Source: an uncultured Duncaniella sp. (lineage in GTDB: Bacteria; Bacteroidota; Bacteroidia; Bacteroidales; Muribaculaceae). From it: a stretch of DNA of 64,000 bases. Where the stretch lies: assembly GCA_910586665.1 (NCBI GenBank), contig CAJUIX010000014.1:22677-86676 (forward strand), written 5' to 3'. Numbering within the stretch: position 1 is the first letter of the stretch; each line of letters starts with the position of its first letter. The notes beneath the pieces were generated by a model. That model was given only the letters and a program-made list of their open reading frames with translations. It was not told the origin of the DNA and did not search any database. Positions 28,111-37,920 of this stretch are shown piece by piece. A program made the translations under genes and the position numbers.

Positions 28111-28685
28111 TGGAGAGTAAGATAGTTCATGAGTTTGGCGGTGGCGCGTCCGCGGTGGCTGATTCTGTTCTTGTCGTCAGCGGACATCTCTGCAAAGCTT
28201 GTTTCGGACTCGAGGGGGCGGAACACCGGGTCGTAGCCGAAGCCGGCGCTGCCGTGGGCCTCGGTGAGGATTTCACCCTCCACCCGTCCCTCGAAAGTAA
28301 GTTCCTTCCCGTTTAGGATGAGGGCTATGACGGTGACAAAGCGGGCGCGCCGGTCAGCACGGCCTTCGAGATTTTTGAGCAGCAGGGCCATGTTGGCCGC
28401 GCTGTCGTGGCCGGGGCCTGCATAGCGTGCGGAGTAGACTCCGGGGGCGCCGTCGAGGGCGTCGACCATGAGGCCGGTGTCGTCGGCGAAGCAGTCGTAG
28501 CCGTAATGCTCCTTGACATATCTGGCCTTCATGAGCGCGTTGCCTTCGAGTGTGTCGGCAGTCTCGGGTATATCCTCCTCGCAGCCAATTTCTTTGAGCG
28601 AGAGGATGCGGAAATCATCGCCGACAATGCGGCGGATCTCTTCAAGCTTGTGGGCGTTATTTGTCGCGAATACTATATCTTGCAT
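28107..28685 (-). CDS. rdgB: XTP/dITP diphosphatase (RdgB/HAM1 family)
   Basis: Hydrolyses non-canonical purine triphosphates such as dITP and XTP to the monophosphate, keeping them out of DNA and RNA. The 192-residue protein has the family markers: [13 protein letters not shown], the phosphate-binding [20 protein letters not shown], and [11 protein letters not shown], with ending [10 protein letters not shown]. All are intact. It is first in a two-gene unit with porZ and is divergent from rsmH; a palindromic repeat sits in the 236-bp gap between them. Confidence 0.96.
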   Translation of the reverse strand: MQDIVFATNNAHKLEEIRRIVGDDFRILSLKEIGCEEDIPETADTLEGNALMKARYVKEHYGYDCFADDTGLMVDALDGAPGVYSARYAGPGHDSAANMALLLKNLEGRADRRARFVTVIALILNGKELTFEGRVEGEILTEAHGSAGFGYDPVFRPLESETSFAEMSADDKNRISHRGRATAKLMNYLTLQ

Positions 28686-28733
28686 ATTAGTTATTAACGG
28701 TTTCGCGGGATGATTATTGCATTTAGTTGATGT

Positions 28734-28761
28734 TGTAGGGGCGCGGCGCCGCGTCCCTACA
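28734..28761. repeat. Palindromic GC-rich repeat (copy 5, complete palindrome)
   Basis: TGTAGGGGCGCGGC followed by GCCGCGTCCCTACA is a 28-nt palindrome with one wobble pair. It is the most complete member of the family seen near 10871, 20671, 23802 and 25580. It lies between divergent rdgB and rsmH. Confidence 0.7.
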
Positions 28762-28921
28762 GATTTCCTTGTGGGGTTTGCAATTGTAAATTTCGGTTTG
28801 GTTTGAATTTCAGGTCAATGGGGCGGTGTTGATAATTTCTGAAAAAAAGTGGCGATTTTTTGCTGTTTAGTTTTGCAAATTTTTGTAATTTTACACCCCA
28901 TTATATATTCTTTTTCAATCT

Positions 28922-29836
28922 ATGTCAGAAGAAGTTTACCACATCCCCGCCCTTCTCTCCGAGACTATTGATGCTCTTGACGTCCGTCCCGGTGGGATTT
29001 ATGTCGATGCCACCTTTGGCGGCGGCGGTCATTCGCGTGCCATCATGGAACGTCTCGACGCATCGGCTGGTGGGCATCTCTACTCTTTTGACCAGGATGA
29101 GGACGCCGTGAAGCGCGCCCCGGCCGACGACCGCTTTACAATCGTGTACTCCAACTTCAGGTTTATCACGAACTTCATGCGCTTCTACGATGTCGACGCT
29201 GTCGACGGCGTCCTGGCCGACCTCGGGGTCTCCTTCCACCACTTCGACGACTCAGAGCGAGGCTTCTCCTTCCGCACCGACGGTCCCCTCGACATGAGGA
29301 TGAACCGCCAGGCGCCCCGCTCGGCAGCCGACATTCTCAACGAATGGCCGGAGGAGAGGATTGCCGACATGCTCTATATCTACGGCGAGCTTAAGCAGAG
29401 CCGCGCTATGGCCCGCTCAATCGTCAAAGCCCGCTCTACCGCCAGTTTCGCCACTATCGGGCAGCTCGTCGAGGCCGTCAGGCCACACATCGACCCCCGC
29501 AAGGAGAAGAAGGAGCTTGCCCAGATATTCCAGGCACTGCGCATAGAGGTCAACGACGAGATGGGCGCGCTAAAGGAGCTGCTCGAAGGGGCGCTAAAGG
29601 TGCTCCGTCCGGGCGGACGCCTCGCCGTCATCACCTACCACAGCCTTGAAGACCGCCTCGTGAAAAATTTCATGAAGACCGGCAATTTCGAGGGCCGTGC
29701 CGAGAAGGATTTCTTCGGCAAGGTCAATGCCCCGATGAAGCCCCTCGGCAACAAACCGGTGGTCCCGGGCGCGGAGGAAGTGGACCGCAATCCCCGCTCG
29801 CGCAGCGCAAAACTGCGTGTGGCAGTGAAGCTATAG
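28922..29836 (+). CDS. rsmH: 16S rRNA (cytosine(1402)-N(4))-methyltransferase
   Basis: RsmH (MraW) methylates C1402 of 16S rRNA in the decoding centre, using AdoMet. The 304-residue protein shows the signatures YHIPALLSETID, the AdoMet loop DATFGGGGHSRAI, the LADLGVSFHHFD block, GFSFRTDGPLDMRMN and the C-terminal HSLEDRLVKNF. It is the first gene of the dcw cluster here. The usual mraZ gene is not upstream; the neighbour is the divergent rdgB. An isolated TAGTTTTG -7-like box at 28868-28875 lacks a clear -33 box. The next gene, ftsL, starts 27 bp downstream. Confidence 0.97.
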   Translation: MSEEVYHIPALLSETIDALDVRPGGIYVDATFGGGGHSRAIMERLDASAGGHLYSFDQDEDAVKRAPADDRFTIVYSNFRFITNFMRFYDVDAVDGVLADLGVSFHHFDDSERGFSFRTDGPLDMRMNRQAPRSAADILNEWPEERIADMLYIYGELKQSRAMARSIVKARSTASFATIGQLVEAVRPHIDPRKEKKELAQIFQALRIEVNDEMGALKELLEGALKVLRPGGRLAVITYHSLEDRLVKNFMKTGNFEGRAEKDFFGKVNAPMKPLGNKPVVPGAEEVDRNPRSRSAKLRVAVKL

Positions 29837-29863
29837 TTTATAAACCAGTCTAAAATCTCAACC

Positions 29864-30205
29864 TTGGCTACAAAGACAGAAAAAAAATCAGGCCGCTCCT
29901 CGATGATACCCCGCTTGTTTCGCGGACAGGTGTTGTCGAGCGACTTCTTCGCCCGCCACTGGCTCCCGGTGGTGATAGGCGTGCTGGTGGCCATGATATA
30001 TATCACTACAAAATACACCTGCCAGACCAACATGGAGAAAATCGCCGAGCTGGAACGCCGCCTGGAGATTGTCACCAACGAAAAATCCCGTGAGCGCAGC
30101 GCCTTCATGGGCCGCATCCGCGAGACCTCGATGCAGCAGCTGGTCGATTCGCTCCACCTCAATCTCAAAGTCCAGTCACAACCCCCCTATAAGATTCCGA
30201 AATAG
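29864..30205 (+). CDS. ftsL: FtsL-like cell division protein
   Basis: A 113-residue bitopic membrane protein. The layout is a basic cytoplasmic tail, one transmembrane helix (about residues 34-49, WLPVVIGVLVAMIYIT), then a periplasmic coiled coil (EKIAELERRLEIVTNEKSRE) and a short tail. YTCQ just after the helix is a mark of the Bacteroidota FtsL-like family. FtsL links FtsB/FtsQ with FtsW-FtsI at the septum. The start is taken as TTG at 29864; an ATG at 29903 would shorten the tail by 13 residues. Its stop overlaps the ftsI start by one base. Confidence 0.88.
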   Translation: MATKTEKKSGRSSMIPRLFRGQVLSSDFFARHWLPVVIGVLVAMIYITTKYTCQTNMEKIAELERRLEIVTNEKSRERSAFMGRIRETSMQQLVDSLHLNLKVQSQPPYKIPK

Positions 30206-32289
30206 TGAAAAAGGATAACCGCAGTCATATTCTTCTCCGCTACGGCGTGGTGATATTCCTCATCCTGCTTCTTACAGGGCGCATTGTCGTGAAGCTCTGC
30301 GAGACGACCGTCGTCAACGCCGACAAATGGAACGAGCGTGCCAACGAGCTTCTCTCGCAGACCAAGGTCATAGTCCCCGGCCGCGGCAACATCCTCGCCG
30401 CCGACGGGAGCGTGCTGGCCACGAATCTCAATTTCTACACCGCGCGCATCGACTACCGAGCCGAGAAGTTCAACGAGAAGCTCTTCCGCGACACCATCGA
30501 CCACCTTGCCGCGCGCATGGCCGAGAACTTCCCCGTGCGCGATGCTGCCGCATGGAAGAAGCACCTGCTGAAGCCACTCGACAAGGTGAGGGAGAAGCGC
30601 CCGCGCGCCTACAAGCTCATGTCTGGCCTCTCGCACAGCGACATGGAGCTGATGCGCACCTTCCCCTTCTTCAGCATCAAGAACCGCAACCGCACAGGCC
30701 TGACCTTTGAAAAATACATGCGCCGCTTCAATCCCTACGGCGACATGGCGCGCCGAAGCATCGGGGGCGTCGGCGAGACTACCGAGAGCAAGGAGATCCA
30801 CGGCATCTCAGGCCTCGAAAAGGCCCTCGACTCGCTGCTCTATGGCAAGATCGGCTACAGCAAGATGATCAATCTAACCAAGAAGATCACCGACTGGACC
30901 GACAAGCCCGCAATCCCCGGTAGCGACATCGTGACAACTATCGACATCAACATGCAGGACATCGTCGAGAGCGAGCTTAACAACGTGCTCGACACCTGCG
31001 GCGCCGACTGGGGCGTCGCCGTGCTCATGGATGTGAAAAACGGCGACATCAAGGCTATCTCCAACCTCGAGCGTAACCCCCGCGGGGCCGGCTACATCGA
31101 GGCCCGCAACCGTGCCGTCATGGGCTACGAGCCGGGCTCTGTCGTCAAGACCCTCTCGATGATGATAGCCGTCGAGGACGGCATTGTCGACAACCTCGAC
31201 GAGGTGCTCCCGACAGGTGGCGGCTGGGCCTACGCGGGAGGGCGCCCGATTACCGACGCGCACCATTCCGTGTCAATCCGAGTGGGCGACGTGTTAGAGC
31301 AGTCGTCCAACATCGGCATGGCCCGCATCATAACCAAGAAATACAATGACAATCCCGGAGCCTTCTACTCCCGCGTCAAGGCTCTCGGCTTCCTCGAGCC
31401 GATGAACACCGGCATAGCCGGCGAGGTGCCCCCGCGCTTCGACTCGATTGCCAGCGACCGAGGCGGCCGTATAGCTCTCTCTCGCATGAGCTACGGCTAT
31501 GCCACCGAGATACCGCCGCTCTACACGCTCGCTATCTACAATGCTATCGCCAACGACGGTGTCTTCGTCCGTCCGCGCCTCGTCAAGCAGGTCAAGGGTG
31601 AGGTCGACTCCGTGCTCCCGGTGGGCTACATGGGCAACGGCCGCGCCTGCTCGCCGCGCACTGCCGGAATACTCCGACAGATGCTGACCAATGTCGTCTG
31701 GGGCGACCACGGCACGGGGCGCTTCCTGCGCAACAACACAGTCCGCATAGCCGGAAAGACAGGCACATGCTACATGATTGAGAACGGTGTCTACAACACT
31801 TCCAAAAAGCGCCTCGCCTTCTGCGGCTTCTTCCCCGCGGAGAATCCGAAATACTCCTGCGTGGTGCTGACCTGCCACCCGACCAAGAATTTTTTCGGCG
31901 CAGCGACCACTTCCGGCCAGGTGCTCCGCAACATAGCCCTGAAACTCTACTCCCGCGGTATGCTCGACAACAGTTCGGACTATCACGACAACACTCCCTC
32001 TTCCGCCGGCCCGACATTCTATGCCTCCGCCACCGGGCGCCGGGCCTATGATAAGGTCAAGGCAGAATTCGCCCTCCCGACTCAGCGCTCGCTGAAAGCT
32101 CCGTCGACCGTGGCCAAAGGGACTGTCCCCGATGTCAAGGGCTACAGTCTCCGCGAGGCCCTCGTGGCTCTCGAAAACCAGGGCTACAACGTCGGCTACA
32201 CCGGCTCCGGCTTCGTGAGGTCGATGTCGCCCGGAGCCGGCTCGCGCGTGCCCCGCGGGACGAAAATCAGCCTCGTCCTCGCCAACTGA
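30205..32289 (+). CDS. ftsI: Septal peptidoglycan transpeptidase FtsI (PBP3) with PASTA domain
   Basis: Crosslinks septal peptidoglycan and is inhibited by beta-lactams. The start is GTG at 30205, overlapping the ftsL stop. The 694-residue protein has a short cytoplasmic tail, one N-terminal membrane helix (about residues 9-24, YGVVIFLILLLTGRIV) and the PBP dimerisation domain beginning at PGRGNILAADG. The transpeptidase domain has SVVK (about 311-314), SSN (about 365) and KTGT (about 517). One PASTA domain (VPDVKGYSLREALVALE, from about 637) closes the protein. The PASTA domain is common in Bacteroidota FtsI but absent from E. coli FtsI. It works with FtsW, encoded four genes downstream. Confidence 0.96.
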   Translation: MKKDNRSHILLRYGVVIFLILLLTGRIVVKLCETTVVNADKWNERANELLSQTKVIVPGRGNILAADGSVLATNLNFYTARIDYRAEKFNEKLFRDTIDHLAARMAENFPVRDAAAWKKHLLKPLDKVREKRPRAYKLMSGLSHSDMELMRTFPFFSIKNRNRTGLTFEKYMRRFNPYGDMARRSIGGVGETTESKEIHGISGLEKALDSLLYGKIGYSKMINLTKKITDWTDKPAIPGSDIVTTIDINMQDIVESELNNVLDTCGADWGVAVLMDVKNGDIKAISNLERNPRGAGYIEARNRAVMGYEPGSVVKTLSMMIAVEDGIVDNLDEVLPTGGGWAYAGGRPITDAHHSVSIRVGDVLEQSSNIGMARIITKKYNDNPGAFYSRVKALGFLEPMNTGIAGEVPPRFDSIASDRGGRIALSRMSYGYATEIPPLYTLAIYNAIANDGVFVRPRLVKQVKGEVDSVLPVGYMGNGRACSPRTAGILRQMLTNVVWGDHGTGRFLRNNTVRIAGKTGTCYMIENGVYNTSKKRLAFCGFFPAENPKYSCVVLTCHPTKNFFGAATTSGQVLRNIALKLYSRGMLDNSSDYHDNTPSSAGPTFYASATGRRAYDKVKAEFALPTQRSLKAPSTVAKGTVPDVKGYSLREALVALENQGYNVGYTGSGFVRSMSPGAGSRVPRGTKISLVLAN

Positions 32290-32342
32290 CCCTCTCGCCT
32301 CAATGAAACAAAGTCTCTCACATAACACATATATATAATAAG

Positions 32343-33803
32343 GTGAAAAAACTACAAGAGCTTCTCTCTCCCCTCGACATAACAAAGCTTATCGGCAACG
32401 ATGACAAGCAGATCACAGCCCTGACCTCCGACTCCCGCAAGGTGGAGCCGGGCACACTCTTTGTCGCCGTCCCGGGCGTGAGTGTCGACGGCCACAAGTT
32501 TATCCCTATGGCAGAGGAGAAGGGTGCTGTCGCGGTGGTCTGTCAGGAGCTTCCCTCCGACCTCTCCACCCATGTCACCTATATCGTCGTACCCTCCTCG
32601 GCGCTCGCCCTCGGCTACCTCGCCTCGCAGTGGTTCGACAATCCCTCGCGCAAGCTCAAGCTCGTCGGGGTCACCGGCACCAACGGTAAGACCACGACCG
32701 CCACGCTCATATATGAGATGTCGCGCCTGCTCGGCCACAAGGCCGGCCTCCTATCGACTGTTTGCAACTATGTGGACGACAAGGCCTACCCGACCGACCA
32801 CACCACCCCCGACCCGATTACCCTCAACGAGATGCTCAGCCTCATGGTTGACGCCGGTTGTGAGTATGCGGCTATGGAGGTAAGCTCCCATGCGGCAGAC
32901 CAGCAGCGCATAGCCGGCCTCCACTTCGTCGGCGGTGTCTTCACCAACCTCACCCGCGACCATCTCGACTATCATAAGACTTTCGAGGCTTATCTCGCCG
33001 CAAAGAAGAAGTTTTTCGACATGCTTCCGCGCGATGCCTTCGCCCTCACCAATGCCGACGACAAGGTGGGCGAGGTGATGCTGCAGAACACCCGCGCCCA
33101 CCGCTACACCTACTCCCTCCGCAGTGACGCAGACTTCCGCGGGCGCATCGTCGAGTCGCGTCTCGACGGCACACTCCTCTCGCTCAACGGCCGCGAGGTC
33201 GAGCTGCTCTTCACCGGCAAGTTCAATGCCTACAATCTCACCGCCGTCTATGGCGCCTGTGTGCTCATGGGCTGGGACAAGGAGGAGGTGTTGCGCGAGA
33301 TGTCGCGCCTCGTGCCGGTGGCAGGGCGTTTCCAGGCCTTCCACTCACCCAAGGGCTACACGGCCATTGTCGACTATGCCCACACGCCCGACGCCGTGGT
33401 CAATGTCCTCAACGCAATCCGCGAGGTCATCGGCAAGGAGGGCGAGATTATTACCGTGGTAGGTGCCGGAGGCAACCGCGACAAGGGGAAGCGCCCCATT
33501 ATGGCCCGCGAGGCTGCCGCGCGGAGCGAGAGAGTGATTCTCACCTCCGACAATCCCCGCTTCGAGGAGCCTGAGGACATCCTCCGCGACATGGAGGCGG
33601 GGCTCGACGAGGAAGCGCGCACCCGCACCCTCCACATCACCGACCGCCGCGAGGCCATACGCACCGCCGCCGCCCTCGCCGGCAAGGGCACCGTGATTCT
33701 CATCGCCGGCAAGGGCCATGAGGACTATCAGGAAATCAAGGGTGTCAAGCACCACTTCGACGACCGCGAGGAGGTGCGTAAGCTGATTGAAAGCGGCTGT
33801 TAA
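32343..33803 (+). CDS. murE: UDP-N-acetylmuramoyl-tripeptide synthetase MurE
   Basis: Adds the third amino acid to UDP-MurNAc-L-Ala-D-Glu in the cytoplasm, using ATP. The start is GTG at 32343, 53 bp after ftsI. The 486-residue protein has the P-loop [13 protein letters not shown] (about 109-121), the HTTPDP segment, the carbamylated-lysine region and the C-terminal specificity motif [10 protein letters not shown] (DNPR near 403-406). DNPR marks meso-diaminopimelate as the amino acid, so the cell wall should be of the mDAP type. The ending [12 protein letters not shown] is also typical. Confidence 0.97.
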   Translation: MKKLQELLSPLDITKLIGNDDKQITALTSDSRKVEPGTLFVAVPGVSVDGHKFIPMAEEKGAVAVVCQELPSDLSTHVTYIVVPSSALALGYLASQWFDNPSRKLKLVGVTGTNGKTTTATLIYEMSRLLGHKAGLLSTVCNYVDDKAYPTDHTTPDPITLNEMLSLMVDAGCEYAAMEVSSHAADQQRIAGLHFVGGVFTNLTRDHLDYHKTFEAYLAAKKKFFDMLPRDAFALTNADDKVGEVMLQNTRAHRYTYSLRSDADFRGRIVESRLDGTLLSLNGREVELLFTGKFNAYNLTAVYGACVLMGWDKEEVLREMSRLVPVAGRFQAFHSPKGYTAIVDYAHTPDAVVNVLNAIREVIGKEGEIITVVGAGGNRDKGKRPIMAREAAARSERVILTSDNPRFEEPEDILRDMEAGLDEEARTRTLHITDRREAIRTAAALAGKGTVILIAGKGHEDYQEIKGVKHHFDDREEVRKLIESGC

Positions 33804-33839
33804 ATATTAGCTAATTTTAACTTAATATCTTAAAGAGAA

Positions 33840-35105
33840 GTGCTTTACTATCTTTTTGAACTATTACAGGAGTACAATTTCCCCGGCTCGCGCCTGATGA
33901 GCTACATCACTTTCCGCTCGGGTGCCGCGCTGTTGCTGTCACTGTTCATCGCCCTCGTGTTCGGACGCAAGATTATTGACCGCCTGCAGCTCATGCAGGT
34001 CGGCGAGATAATCCGTGACCTCGGTCTCGAAGGACAGATGCAGAAGAAGGGCACGCCGACAATGGGTGGCGTGATTATAATCATCTCGATACTCATCCCC
34101 TGCCTACTGGTCGGTGACCTAAGCAACATATACATGCTGCTGATGCTGATAGCCACAGTGTGGCTCGGCACTCTCGGTTTCTGCGACGACTACATCAAGG
34201 TGGCCCGTCACGACAAGGAGGGCATGAAGGGGAAGTTCAAGATTATCGGCCAGGTGGGTCTCGGACTTATCGTAGGTCTGACCATGTACTTTAGCCCCGA
34301 CATCACCCAGCGCCAGGAATCCTCGGTAACTTATATGGCTGACAATGTGGAAGCCGTCTATGTCGACACCCCACAGGATGTAAAGTCGACCCAGACAACC
34401 ATTCCCTTCGTCAAGAACAACAACTTTGACTATGCCTATCTCACCCAGTGGCTTGGCGACTATGCCCAGGCCGGAGGCTGGATTCTCTTTGTGCTCGTGG
34501 TGATAGTCGTAGTGGCCGCCACCAGTAACGGCGCCAATCTTACTGACGGTCTCGACGGCCTCTGTGCGGGTACCTCGGCCATAATCTGTGTCGCGCTCGC
34601 AATCATGGCCTATCTCGGCGGCAACGTCATCTACTCGACCTACCTCAACATCATGTATATCCCGCAGTCGTCGGAACTTGTGGTCTTCATGTCGGCCTTC
34701 ATCGGCGCCCTCATAGGCTTCCTTTGGTACAATGCCTACCCCGCGCAGGTGTTTATGGGCGATACCGGCTCGCTCACCATCGGCGGTATCATAGCCGTTT
34801 TTGCAATCCTCATCCACAAGGAGCTGCTCATCCCCATCCTCTGCGCTATCTTCTTCGTCGAGGACCTCTCGGTGATGATGCAGGTGGCCTATTTCAAGTA
34901 CACCAAGCGCAAGTGTGGCCAGGGGCGCCGCATCTTCAAGATGACACCCCTCCACCACCACTTCCAGAAGCCGGGCAACTCGGGCATCGAGGCCCTCGTC
35001 CAGGCGCCTCTGCGTGCCATACCCGAGTCCAAGATTGTGACCCGCTTTTGGATTGTCGGGATCTTCCTCGCTGTAATAACATTTGTAACTCTCAAAATCA
35101 GGTAA
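33840..35105 (+). CDS. mraY: Phospho-N-acetylmuramoyl-pentapeptide transferase MraY
   Basis: Integral membrane enzyme that moves phospho-MurNAc-pentapeptide from UDP to undecaprenyl phosphate, making lipid I. The start is GTG at 33840. The 421-residue protein has the signatures KKGTPTMGGVIIII, FCDDYIKV, TNGANLTDGLDGL and the cytoplasmic HHHFQKPG block. About ten transmembrane helices are expected. It is some 60 residues longer than E. coli MraY because of an extra loop (about residues 160-200), which is usual in Bacteroidota. It sits 36 bp after murE. Confidence 0.97.
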   Translation: MLYYLFELLQEYNFPGSRLMSYITFRSGAALLLSLFIALVFGRKIIDRLQLMQVGEIIRDLGLEGQMQKKGTPTMGGVIIIISILIPCLLVGDLSNIYMLLMLIATVWLGTLGFCDDYIKVARHDKEGMKGKFKIIGQVGLGLIVGLTMYFSPDITQRQESSVTYMADNVEAVYVDTPQDVKSTQTTIPFVKNNNFDYAYLTQWLGDYAQAGGWILFVLVVIVVVAATSNGANLTDGLDGLCAGTSAIICVALAIMAYLGGNVIYSTYLNIMYIPQSSELVVFMSAFIGALIGFLWYNAYPAQVFMGDTGSLTIGGIIAVFAILIHKELLIPILCAIFFVEDLSVMMQVAYFKYTKRKCGQGRRIFKMTPLHHHFQKPGNSGIEALVQAPLRAIPESKIVTRFWIVGIFLAVITFVTLKIR

Positions 35106-35140
35106 TAATCTGATTTATCATAATATAAATTCAGAATATA

Positions 35141-36490
35141 ATGTCAAGCAATCTCGTCATACTCGGCGGAGGTGAGAGCGGTGTCGGAGCCGCCATCCTC
35201 GGCAAGGAAAAAGGAATGAACGTGTTTTTGAGCGACTATGGCACCATAGCCGACAGCTATCGCCGCATCCTCGATGAAGAAGGCATCGAATGGGAGGACG
35301 GCCGCCACTCTATGGAGCGCATACTCGCTGCCGACGAGGTGGTCAAAAGCCCCGGTATCGCCCCGACGACCCCGGTCATGAAGGCGATAGCCGAGAAGGG
35401 GATACCCGTAATCTCCGAAATCGAATTTGCGGGCCGCTTCACGGACGCCAAGATGGTCTGCATCACCGGCAGCAACGGCAAGACCACGACAACGCTCCTG
35501 ACCTACCACATACTCAAGAACGCGGGCATCAACGTGGGCCTCGCCGGCAATGTCGGCAAGAGCCTGGCCCTCCAGGTGGCCCGCGAGAAGCACGATGTCT
35601 ACGTCATAGAGCTTTCGAGCTTCCAGCTGGAGAACATGTATGACTTCCGGGCCAACATTGCCGTGATTCTCAACATCACTCCTGACCACCTCGATCGCTA
35701 CGAATACAAGATGCAGAACTATATCAATGCCAAGTTCCGCATCCTCAACAATCTAACACCGCAGGACGCCTTCATCTACTGGAAGGATGACCCTGTGATC
35801 AACGCCCAGCTCGAGCGCATACGCACCGAGGCGCGGATGTATCCTTTCGCAGAGCACTACGAGGATGGCTGCAACGCATGGGTCGACGACGAGGCCTCAC
35901 TCATCATCGACACTCCCGCGACCTCCCTCCGTATGCCGCGTGCGGAGCTTTCGCTCAACGGCCTCCACAATCTCTACAATTCTATGGCCGCGGCTCTCTC
36001 GGCCTGCATCCTCGACATTGACAAGAAGGAAATCCGCGAGGCCCTCGGCGACTTCGAGGGAGTGGAGCACCGTCTCGAATACACCGCCACTGTCGACGGC
36101 GTGCGCTATATCAACGACTCGAAGGCCACCAATGTGAACTCCTGCTGGTATGCCCTCGAATCCATGCCTGAGAACACCGTCCTGATTCTCGGCGGCAAGG
36201 ACAAGGGCAATGACTACAGCGAGATTCTCCCCCTCGTCAAGGAGAAGGTCAAGGCGATAGTCTGCATGGGCAAGGACAACAGCAAGCTCCTCGACTTCTT
36301 CGGCAAGGAGGTGGCTGAAATCCACGACACCCATTCGATAGATGAGGCCGTGGCAGCAGCCCGCGCCGCCGCCCGTCCGGGCGACACCGTGCTCCTCTCG
36401 CCCTGCTGCGCGAGCTTCGATCTCTTCAGCAGCTACGAGGACCGCGGCCGCCAGTTCAAGGAGCGTGTCCGCAGCCTCCAGTCAAAGTAA
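35141..36490 (+). CDS. murD: UDP-N-acetylmuramoylalanine--D-glutamate ligase MurD
   Basis: Adds D-glutamate to UDP-MurNAc-L-Ala with ATP. The 449-residue protein opens with NLVILGGGESGVGAAI (nucleotide-sugar binding). The ATP-binding motif is ITGSNGKTTTTL (about 107-118), followed by ELSSFQLENM and the Mur-ligase HRLEYTATVDGVRYINDSKA block. The C-terminal domain carries LSPCCASFDLFSSYEDRG. All motifs are intact. It follows mraY by 35 bp and precedes ftsW by 28 bp. Confidence 0.97.
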   Translation: MSSNLVILGGGESGVGAAILGKEKGMNVFLSDYGTIADSYRRILDEEGIEWEDGRHSMERILAADEVVKSPGIAPTTPVMKAIAEKGIPVISEIEFAGRFTDAKMVCITGSNGKTTTTLLTYHILKNAGINVGLAGNVGKSLALQVAREKHDVYVIELSSFQLENMYDFRANIAVILNITPDHLDRYEYKMQNYINAKFRILNNLTPQDAFIYWKDDPVINAQLERIRTEARMYPFAEHYEDGCNAWVDDEASLIIDTPATSLRMPRAELSLNGLHNLYNSMAAALSACILDIDKKEIREALGDFEGVEHRLEYTATVDGVRYINDSKATNVNSCWYALESMPENTVLILGGKDKGNDYSEILPLVKEKVKAIVCMGKDNSKLLDFFGKEVAEIHDTHSIDEAVAAARAAARPGDTVLLSPCCASFDLFSSYEDRGRQFKERVRSLQSK

Positions 36491-36518
36491 TCGGAATACT
36501 CACCCTTAAACTGTTCAT

Positions 36519-37856
36519 ATGGCAGTCCAATCTCCCTCCCTCCAGGCCGAAGAGCAGCAGAGCGGTTCCAAACCGAAGGCTGTCGCGAAGGCCGACAAAC
36601 ATATCTGGGGCATCTTCATAGCCCTCTGCATCATTTCGACCATCGAGCTTTACAGCGCCTCCTCGCGCGAGGTCGCAAGCTCCTCTATCGGTGTGATGGG
36701 GCCTATCCTGCGCCATCTCGTCATGCTTGCGGGTGGCGCGCTGATAGTATGGCTCCTCTCCAAGCGCCACTATTCCGAATTCATCCCCTTCACCCTCGGC
36801 TTCGCATTGGTGAGCGTGGTGATGATGGTCTATGTGATGTTCTTCGGCGAGATAGTCAACGGCGCGCGCCGCTCGCTGACCATACTCGGCATAGGCATCT
36901 ATCCGGCAGAGATGGTCAAGCTGTCGGCGGTGCTACTCATAGCCCTTGTCATGACCTGGAATCCCAATACGAAGAAGGTCGGCGTGACCTCCAAGGCGGT
37001 GATTTACTCCGGCGTCATAGTGCTGTTCCTCAGCGGACTGCTGATTGAACAGGGCCTGACCAACACCCTGCTCCTGCTCGCCATAAGCTATTCGATGATG
37101 ATTATCGGCGGTGTGAGGATATGGCACCTCTTCCTCCTCTCGCTTGCCTACGCGGCCTGTGGAGGCGTCTTCGTACTCTACCTCCTGTGGAGCGATTCGT
37201 CCAAGGAGATACCCGCCGACGCCGAGCAGCAGATAGAATTAGTGGCCGACGGCACGGCCAAACGCAACCCTACGCGAATCGACACATGGATTGCCCGCGT
37301 GCAGCGCCATTCGGGCGACTCCGTGCCCAAGTGGGAGATACCCGCCGTCGGCAAGAACCGCCAGGAGATACTCTCCTACATGGCGCAGGCTAACGGCGGC
37401 ATTTACGGTGTGGGCCCCGGCAACTCCCGTGAGGCCTCTCGCCTCCCTCTCGCCTTCTCTGACTATATATACGCTATAATCATCGAGGAGCTCGGACTGA
37501 TAGGGGGGCTGGTCGTGCTCGTGCTCTACCTTTGGCTGCTCGGGCGAGCCTCCGGCATCGCCTCGCATTGCAACCGCACCTATCCGGCTCTCGTCGTCAT
37601 AGGCATGGCAGTCATGATAGCCTTCCAGGCGCTGTTCCACATGGGAATCGTCAGTGGCGTCTTCCCCGTGTCGGGCCAGCCGCTGCCTCTGCTGTCGAAG
37701 GGTGGCACCTCTATAGTGGTCACAGCCATCGCCTTCGGCATAATGCTCTCGATAAGCCGCACCGCCACCCGACAGGGGGGAAGGAAGCAGGATATCCGTG
37801 ACGAAATCGACGCACTGCCCGAACAGTTCGGTGCCGAGAACCAAATGCAGCTTTAA
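36519..37856 (+). CDS. ftsW: Septal peptidoglycan polymerase FtsW (SEDS family)
   Basis: FtsW polymerises lipid II at the division site together with FtsI. The 445-residue protein has a polar N-terminal tail of about 30 residues and about ten membrane helices. SEDS motifs are RRSLTILGIGIYPAEMVKLS, the loop GIYGVGPGNSREASRLP with the catalytic-region acidic stretch AFSDYIYAIIIEELG, and the C-terminal SGQPLPLLSKGGTSI. A periplasmic insertion (about residues 225-280) is charged and variable. The C-terminus is cytoplasmic and polar. Position between murD and murG is the usual one in the group. Confidence 0.96.
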   Translation: MAVQSPSLQAEEQQSGSKPKAVAKADKHIWGIFIALCIISTIELYSASSREVASSSIGVMGPILRHLVMLAGGALIVWLLSKRHYSEFIPFTLGFALVSVVMMVYVMFFGEIVNGARRSLTILGIGIYPAEMVKLSAVLLIALVMTWNPNTKKVGVTSKAVIYSGVIVLFLSGLLIEQGLTNTLLLLAISYSMMIIGGVRIWHLFLLSLAYAACGGVFVLYLLWSDSSKEIPADAEQQIELVADGTAKRNPTRIDTWIARVQRHSGDSVPKWEIPAVGKNRQEILSYMAQANGGIYGVGPGNSREASRLPLAFSDYIYAIIIEELGLIGGLVVLVLYLWLLGRASGIASHCNRTYPALVVIGMAVMIAFQALFHMGIVSGVFPVSGQPLPLLSKGGTSIVVTAIAFGIMLSISRTATRQGGRKQDIRDEIDALPEQFGAENQMQL

Positions 37857-37920
37857 AGTGTATTAAAAAAGGAACGCTCCAAAACAAAGAAAACGTCAAA
37901 AAAAGAGATTGGAAAAAGTT

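Noticed and set aside
31294..32385. 363-codon minus-strand frame opposite ftsI
   Set aside because: Antisense shadow of ftsI with no recognisable domains.
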